This document shows, in pieces, positions 22,337 through 25,779 of a stretch of DNA of 25,779 nt (positions are counted from its first letter, which is position 1; each line of letters starts with the position of its first letter). Where the stretch lies: contig CAKTTT010000009.1 in assembly GCA_934615635.1 (NCBI GenBank), forward strand, positions 1-25,779, in the 5' to 3' direction. This stretch comes from an uncultured Eubacteriales bacterium (GTDB taxonomy: Bacteria; Bacillota; Clostridia; Oscillospirales; Acutalibacteraceae). The translations under genes were made by a program, and so were the position numbers. Below the pieces are notes generated by a model. It searched no databases, had not been told where the DNA came from, and was given only the letters and a program-made list of their open reading frames with translations.

Positions 22337-23139
22337 TGTAGAGACGGAAAGCTTTAGCGATCCGCCAAAAAGAGATGGAATGGGCGGCGGGCGAAAAAGG
22401 AAACAGAGAGGAAAAAGTTGGCCGGGACAACCAATGGGAAGGCGAAGAAACGGCGCATCGAGGCTATGCAGCGCCCCTCTCCTTAGGAAACGCGAAGAAA
22501 TGGCCGTCATTGGGATCGAGGGAGGGGAAGGGAAGAGCGTCGCGCAGCAAATGCCGGTTTTTCCACATCTTTAGGGGCAGCCGGTATCAGAGCCTTTCAG
22601 GCGACTTCTGCAAAGCCGCCAGCTACGCCCGGGAATATCGACCATCCCGGCTCCCCCGGCCCGAGTCGGAGGAGGCCGCGCGGGGCACAAGGAGAACGAG
22701 GCATACGCCCTTTATTTCCTAATAAGCGGCAGCCACCGGCGGAAGAAGCGTTTCCTCACCAGCGGAGGCGGGAGATAGATCGTGGCGCGTCGTGGGAGCG
22801 CCGGTTATAGGCCTTTATAAAACCAATGCAACCCGGCGGCACTGCCGGCGCTCATGACCTCGCCCAGCGGTTCGCGCCGTGTCCTCTCCCTTTCGGAAGA
22901 ACCGACAGCGCCCCACTCCGATGGACCCACGGCGGAACGAGGCCAACGCATCCCGGCAGCGGACAGCCTCCTTCTGTGCCTCCATCCCTTTGGATGACCG
23001 GCGGATGTCCCCGCCGCGGACAGAAAAAGCCGGATTAGGGAACCGCTTGTCTTGCGGACACATTCCAGCCGCCGATATGCCCCTTCATCGCCCTTCTTGT
23101 AAATCCCGCGGGCATTCTGCGGGCATTCCTCTATAAACC
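22337..23139. other. About 800 bp without a recognisable gene
   Basis: Frames of 60-116 codons exist on both strands (for example plus 22375-22722 and minus 22805-23155), but none has a proper ribosome binding site, motifs or normal composition; they are rich in Arg, Gly and Ser. No tRNA, CRISPR or insertion-sequence ends were seen. The 5' part (22340-22560) is purine-rich on the plus strand. A short tandem repeat, GCGGGCATTC twice, lies at about 23108-23127. Confidence 0.5.
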
Positions 23140-23171
23140 AGGCGCCGCCCCCCAATAGGGGAACGGCGCCT
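23140..23171 (-). terminator. Rho-independent terminator behind the QueT-like gene
   Basis: AGGCGCCG pairs with CGGCGCCT, with an inner CCCC/GGGG pairing. On the minus strand the hairpin starts about a dozen bases behind the stop codon and is followed by GGTTTATAG, a modest T-rich tail. Confidence 0.65.
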
Positions 23172-23183
23172 TATCCGATAATT

Positions 23184-23777
23184 TCAGCCGCGGCGAATAC
23201 CGGCATCCAGCGGTTCCTTTTTTTCCTTGATTCTAGCATCGGCGGCCTTTATTCCGAATAAAACCCGCGCGGCGCCGCTCTTTTCCAAAGCAGCCGCCAG
23301 CAGCAGTCCGCAAACGGTGCAGGCGGCAAATTGGCCCAGCGCCACCTGCAGCGCGTTGATTCCATAAAGCGGCCAGGTGAAATCAAACAGCACGAAGGTC
23401 AGCTCCCAGCCCACCGCCGCGGCATTCAGCAGCACCGGCGGCAGGGTAGCCAGCACCGGCAGGCCCTTGAACCGAATCCTTCCCAGCGCACGGGTCAGGA
23501 TAGCCGCCGCCAGGGTCGCCAGCGGTCCCAGCACCAGATCCCATACCCCGATGAGATTGGCCCCGGTCATCAGGCCATACAGGTTGGCCACCAGGCAGCC
23601 CACAGCCAGCCCAGGAATCGCCGCCGGGGTGAAGATGGGAAGAATGGTGAGCATTTCCGCCACCCGGAACTGAACCACGCCAAAGGAGGAAAAGGTCAGC
23701 GCCATGGTCAAGGCGGCGTACATGGCGGCGATCAGGCCGCCCTCCGCCAGCCGGCGGAGCGGTGTGTGATGATTCAT
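23184..23777 (-). CDS. queT: QueT-family transporter (queuosine precursor, ECF S-component type)
   Basis: Six hydrophobic segments and the opening LAEGGLIAAMYAALTMAL fit the QueT family, thought to import the queuosine precursor preQ1 or a related deazaguanine as the substrate-binding part of an energy-coupling-factor transporter. Further family-like stretches are FGVVQFRVAEMLTILPIF (QFRxSE-type motif), IPGLAVGCLVANL and VWDLVLGPLATLAAAILT. Length (197 aa) is slightly above the usual 160-180 because of a charged C-terminal tail. The assignment is strengthened by a preQ1-I-like riboswitch in its leader. ATG 23777 has GGGAGG 8 bases upstream. The gene is monocistronic; the shared ECF module must be elsewhere. 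Confidence 0.85.
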   Translation of the reverse strand: MNHHTPLRRLAEGGLIAAMYAALTMALTFSSFGVVQFRVAEMLTILPIFTPAAIPGLAVGCLVANLYGLMTGANLIGVWDLVLGPLATLAAAILTRALGRIRFKGLPVLATLPPVLLNAAAVGWELTFVLFDFTWPLYGINALQVALGQFAACTVCGLLLAAALEKSGAARVLFGIKAADARIKEKKEPLDAGIRRG

Positions 23778-23785
23778 GTGTTTTG

Positions 23786-23829
23786 CCTCCCGTAGTTTTG
23801 TTTAAGGTCAGGATGGTTTCGAACTGACC
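23786..23829 (-). promoter_or_regulatory. preQ1-I-like riboswitch controlling the QueT-like gene
   Basis: On the minus strand a perfect stem GGTCAG/CTGACC encloses a 12-base loop (TTCGAAACCATC). The tail TTAAACAAAACTACGGGAGG follows immediately and contains the ribosome binding site. The order of stem, short loop and A-rich tail ending in the Shine-Dalgarno is that of the class I preQ1 aptamer; the tail is very close to the one in the well-studied Thermoanaerobacter element. Ligand binding would lock the tail into a pseudoknot with the loop and hide GGGAGG, so translation is repressed when preQ1 is plentiful. The loop lacks the common CUAG, so the second stem would have to be UUCG with CGGG. 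A separate CGGGGC/GCCCCG hairpin lies just upstream. Confidence 0.65.
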
Positions 23830-23859
23830 GCGGGGCTCCGCCCCGTTGAACGCTTCATC

Positions 23860-23888
23860 ACTATAGCGCGTATACTCCAAATTGTCAA
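23860..23888 (-). promoter_or_regulatory. Sigma-A promoter of the QueT-like gene
   Basis: Minus strand: perfect TTGACA (23888-23883), 17-base spacer, TATAGT (23865-23860). Transcription would start near 23853, just before the GC hairpin and the riboswitch-like stem. Confidence 0.85.
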
Positions 23889-23889
23889 G

Positions 23890-24121
23890 CATCCACGGCC
23901 GCCCGGAGGCCGTGTCCCCCATTCCGCCGTCTTTCGGCCGGCCCGCGCCGCCGATATTCCCGCGGAACAGCCGGTTTGGCTTCGGCCGGGACGTGTGCAG
24001 CCTTTCGCGTAAACCGGGAGGCCGTTTCTTCCTCCCCCATCCATCCGGCTACGGCGGAAACAGCGCCGCCGGAGGAATCTCCATGAGGATAACCGCCCTC
24101 GCTGAGGCCGAAGCGGTTTTT
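23890..24121 (+). ncRNA. Hairpin-rich non-coding stretch ending in a plus-strand terminator (candidate RNA)
   Basis: No credible gene is present. The plus strand can form CACGGCC/GGCCGTG (23894-23914); CCGGTTT with AAACCGG (23971-24017), which encloses a GGC-TTCG-GCC tetraloop hairpin; and GGAGG/CCTCC (24017-24035). It ends with AACCGC/GCGGTT (24091-24118) with an inner CCTC/GAGG, followed by five T. The last is a good Rho-independent terminator with no plus-strand gene before it. A weak plus promoter (TTGAAC, 19-base spacer, TATACT at 23871-23876) overlaps the QueT promoter. The GC content makes chance hairpins likely, so this is only a candidate. Confidence 0.3.
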
Positions 24122-24135
24122 CTCATTCACGCCCT

Positions 24136-24157
24136 TTGTATTATACGTATCATACAA
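24136..24157. promoter_or_regulatory. 22-bp near-perfect AT-rich palindrome, operator-like
   Basis: The arms TTGTAT and ATACAA flank a nearly self-complementary centre with ACGTA in the middle; 20 of 22 positions match the reverse complement. On the minus strand it contains a perfect TATAAT (24145-24140), and on the plus strand TATCAT (24148-24153). This is the usual look of a repressor site over a promoter. No -35 box is clear on either side, and it stands in an island of AT-rich sequence (24125-24190) within GC-rich DNA. Confidence 0.4.
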
Positions 24158-24182
24158 ATTGTAGTTATTATTATTTCAAATC

Positions 24183-24932
24183 CTATCCGTATATATGCCC
24201 CGTTCTTTCATATTCGTAAGCCCGGCCCCGCTTGCCGGTTCTGGTCACCAAGCCCAAGCGGACGAAAAACTGGACTGCCTTCCCCGCCTTGTTCGGGGTA
24301 AGGCGGGCCGCCCGGCCGAATTCCGCCACGGTGAAGGCGGCAGGCAATCCGTCAGGCAGCAGCTTGGCGTAATCCTCCCGGCAGGACAGCGCCAGGGAAT
24401 CCCCCATAGCGGTGGGAAACCGTTCGGTACGGTGGGATCCCCGTTTCCCATCCCGGCTCCAGCCGTCCCGCAGCCGGTATTCGTCCAGATCCACCAGTAG
24501 CAGCACCACCGTCAGGTTGGGATCGCCGATCAGCGGCAGCAGCCCATACAACTGGTCCAGCGCATCCGTAAACCGCCCGGTTTTTGGCGTCAGCCGAGGC
24601 GGCGTAGCCTCCCCCGATTCCGGATCCACCCAGATCAGCCGCTTCCGCCGGGGAAGGGGATGCACCACCGTCACCGGCCAGGCGGGTAACAGCGCCGTCA
24701 GCTTGTCCCGCAAAGCGTAAAGATTCCCGGTCTGGATCTCCACCACCCGGTGCCCATCGCAGATATCCGCGACGCAGCCCTGCTCCAGCTTCACCTCATG
24801 AAACCGCTCGTCCGGCTCGAGCCAATATTTCAGCGCCGCGTGGAGGCTGCGCTCCCGAAGGGTGCCGATGCCCGCCCGCTGCTCCTGCAGATAGGCCGCC
24901 GCCTCCCGGCGGGCCTTCTCAAACGCCTGCAT
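24183..24932 (-). CDS. Predicted PD-(D/E)XK-like protein with C-terminal winged helix
   Basis: I do not recognise a named family. The N-terminal part has helix ERSLHAALKYWL, then Glu46 in HEVKLEQG, Asp56 in VADICDG, and RVVEIQTG with Glu65 and Gln67. That spacing (E, D, then E-x-Q on the next strand) is the core of the PD-(D/E)XK nuclease fold in the E-x-Q variant known from CoiA-like proteins. A middle domain has PVTVVHPLPRRKRLIWVDPESG. The C-terminal 45 residues (FTVAEFGRAARLTPNKAGKAVQFFVRLGLVTRTG) read as a winged-helix DNA-binding domain. No membrane segment is visible. A role in DNA repair or uptake, or as a nuclease-type regulator, is inference. The start overlaps the acetyltransferase stop by 14 bases, so the two are coupled. 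Confidence 0.6.
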   Translation of the reverse strand: MQAFEKARREAAAYLQEQRAGIGTLRERSLHAALKYWLEPDERFHEVKLEQGCVADICDGHRVVEIQTGNLYALRDKLTALLPAWPVTVVHPLPRRKRLIWVDPESGEATPPRLTPKTGRFTDALDQLYGLLPLIGDPNLTVVLLLVDLDEYRLRDGWSRDGKRGSHRTERFPTAMGDSLALSCREDYAKLLPDGLPAAFTVAEFGRAARLTPNKAGKAVQFFVRLGLVTRTGKRGRAYEYERTGHIYG

Positions 24933-25779
24933 CGTCCGCCCCCTGCGCCGCCGACGGCAGCTCGATGTAAAACAGAAGGATATCCTTGTATCCGGTATCC
25001 GCCGCGAACCCGCCGGGAATCCGGCCCAGCCGGTGGAAGCCCAGCTTTTCGTATAGGTGGACGGCAGGGGCGTTATCCGCCACCACGGCGTTGAACTGCA
25101 GTACCCGGAAACCGCGGCCGGCTCCCTGCCGCATACAGTCCCGTACCAGCGCCTCCCCTATCCCCAGGCCCCGCAAACCGGTTTTCACCGCATAGCTGGC
25201 GTTGGCGATATGGCCGCAGCGGCCGATATTGTTGGGGTGGAGGATGTACAGCCCCACCACCTCTCCGCCACGCAGGGCCACCCCGGTATAGGTTTGTCCG
25301 GCGAAGAACGCAGCTGCCTCCGGCGGAGACAGACTCTCCCGCTGAGGAAAGGCGTTGCCCCCCTCCACCACCGCGTTCCAGATCGCGGTCATTTCCGGCA
25401 GATCCGCCGGATCATAGGCCCGTATGTGCAGCGTACCGCCGCCAGCCACCGCCGCGCCGGCTTCTCCGTCCCGCTCCTCCCGCCTGATGGAGAACACCAG
25501 ATGGGGCATGTCCACGCCGCGGTAATGCTTGACAAAATCCCCCCGCAGCGTCATCCCGTTGCGCCGAGCCACCGCCTGGGAGGCAAAATTGGAATCCCGG
25601 ATGATGGAGAACACCTCCTGCGCACCCAGCCGGTCAAAGGCGTAATCCCGGCACGCCCTGGCCGCCTCCGTGGCGTATCCCCGGTGCCAGAAGGCCCTCT
25701 CAAAGAGATACCCTACCTCCAGCACCCGCCGTTCTCCCCAGGACTGATAGGTCAGTCCGCACTGCCCGATCATCTCCCC
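24919..25779 (-). CDS. Tandem GNAT acetyltransferase (5' end outside the window)
   Basis: The frame is open to the window edge, so the N-terminus is missing. Two GNAT domains follow each other. The first is RimJ/RimL-like: VGYLFERAFWHRGYATEAARACRDYAF (acetyl-CoA loop Arg-Gly-Tyr-Ala) and IRDSNFASQAVARRNGM. A Gly/Ala-rich linker (GEAGAAVAGGG) leads to the second, Pat/PhnO-like domain: LHIRAYDPADLPEMTAIWN, GGEVVGLYILHPN, GLRGLGIGEALV (the acetyl-CoA loop) and VVADNAPAVHLYEKLGFHRLG. The substrates may be ribosomal or other protein N-termini for the first domain and a small molecule for the second; neither can be read from sequence. It is followed by the overlapping PD-(D/E)XK-like gene. Confidence 0.85.
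   Translation of the reverse strand, partial: GEMIGQCGLTYQSWGERRVLEVGYLFERAFWHRGYATEAARACRDYAFDRLGAQEVFSIIRDSNFASQAVARRNGMTLRGDFVKHYRGVDMPHLVFSIRREERDGEAGAAVAGGGTLHIRAYDPADLPEMTAIWNAVVEGGNAFPQRESLSPPEAAAFFAGQTYTGVALRGGEVVGLYILHPNNIGRCGHIANASYAVKTGLRGLGIGEALVRDCMRQGAGRGFRVLQFNAVVADNAPAVHLYEKLGFHRLGRIPGGFAADTGYKDILLFYIELPSAAQGADDAGV

Noticed and set aside
23108..23127. Tandem GCGGGCATTC as a CRISPR or attachment repeat
   Set aside because: Only two copies of 10 bases, with no spacers and no mobile genes nearby.
23882..24301. 139-residue plus-strand frame across the QueT upstream region
   Set aside because: No ribosome binding site; it crosses a terminator and the end of the convergent gene, and its composition shifts abruptly.
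1..25779. tRNA, rRNA, CRISPR arrays, transposases, phage genes
   Set aside because: None were recognised on either strand by eye; a covariance-model scan would be needed to exclude divergent small RNAs.

Overview
The window is a 25.8 kb piece of a GC-rich bacterial chromosome. Gene content points to an anaerobic Gram-positive of the Clostridia, most like Oscillospirales/Ruminococcaceae-type gut bacteria. The indicators are an Rnf-type gene cluster, a split transketolase, formate-tetrahydrofolate ligase, a MecA-type adaptor, an LCP cell-wall ligase, a QueT-type transporter behind a preQ1-like riboswitch, and AGGAGG-type ribosome binding sites. The taxon is inferred from content only; there is no rRNA or tRNA to confirm it.

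Layout. (1) 1-2800, plus strand: the tail of a TtcA-like tRNA thiolase, an AraC-type regulator with GyrI-like effector domains, and a BtrH/C39-like protein of unknown function that it may control. A gene-poor, possibly decayed stretch follows, ending in a strong hairpin terminator at 3259-3294. (2) 3295-10674, minus strand: one tightly packed run, transcribed from high to low coordinates: rnfC-like, rnfD-like, rnfE-like, rnfA-like, a membrane-anchored DUF4015-type putative glycoside hydrolase, an amidohydrolase, a Cof-type HAD phosphatase and a VanZ-GtrA fusion protein. (3) 10810-15020: a MecA-like adaptor (plus) convergent with ribulose-phosphate 3-epimerase (minus, long structured leader), then an LCP protein, an Sfp-type phosphopantetheinyl transferase and a small membrane protein. 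(4) 15020-18529, minus: formate-THF ligase, a MATE exporter and a small hypothetical ORF. (5) 18750-20726, minus: the two halves of transketolase with their own promoter and terminator. (6) 20949-22336, plus: a lipoprotein resembling the SurA/PrsA foldases, with an excellent promoter and terminator. (7) 22337-23139: no convincing gene. (8) 23140-23888, minus: a QueT-like transporter with promoter and preQ1-I-like leader. (9) 23889-24182: non-coding, hairpin-rich, with a plus-strand terminator and a 22-bp palindrome. (10) 24183-25779, minus: a predicted PD-(D/E)XK-like protein with a C-terminal winged helix, translationally coupled to a tandem GNAT acetyltransferase that runs off the window.

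The most unusual element is the Rnf-like operon. It has only four of the six canonical subunits (no RnfG, no RnfB). The four that remain appear to have lost most of the residues that make Rnf a redox pump: three of four cysteines for the membrane 2Fe-2S cluster in RnfA/RnfE, the SGAT flavinylation motif of RnfD, and the glycine-rich nucleotide/flavin loop of RnfC. Both 4Fe-4S motifs of RnfC remain. This looks like an Rnf-derived membrane complex with a different job. All motif comparisons were made from memory of the families, without alignments.
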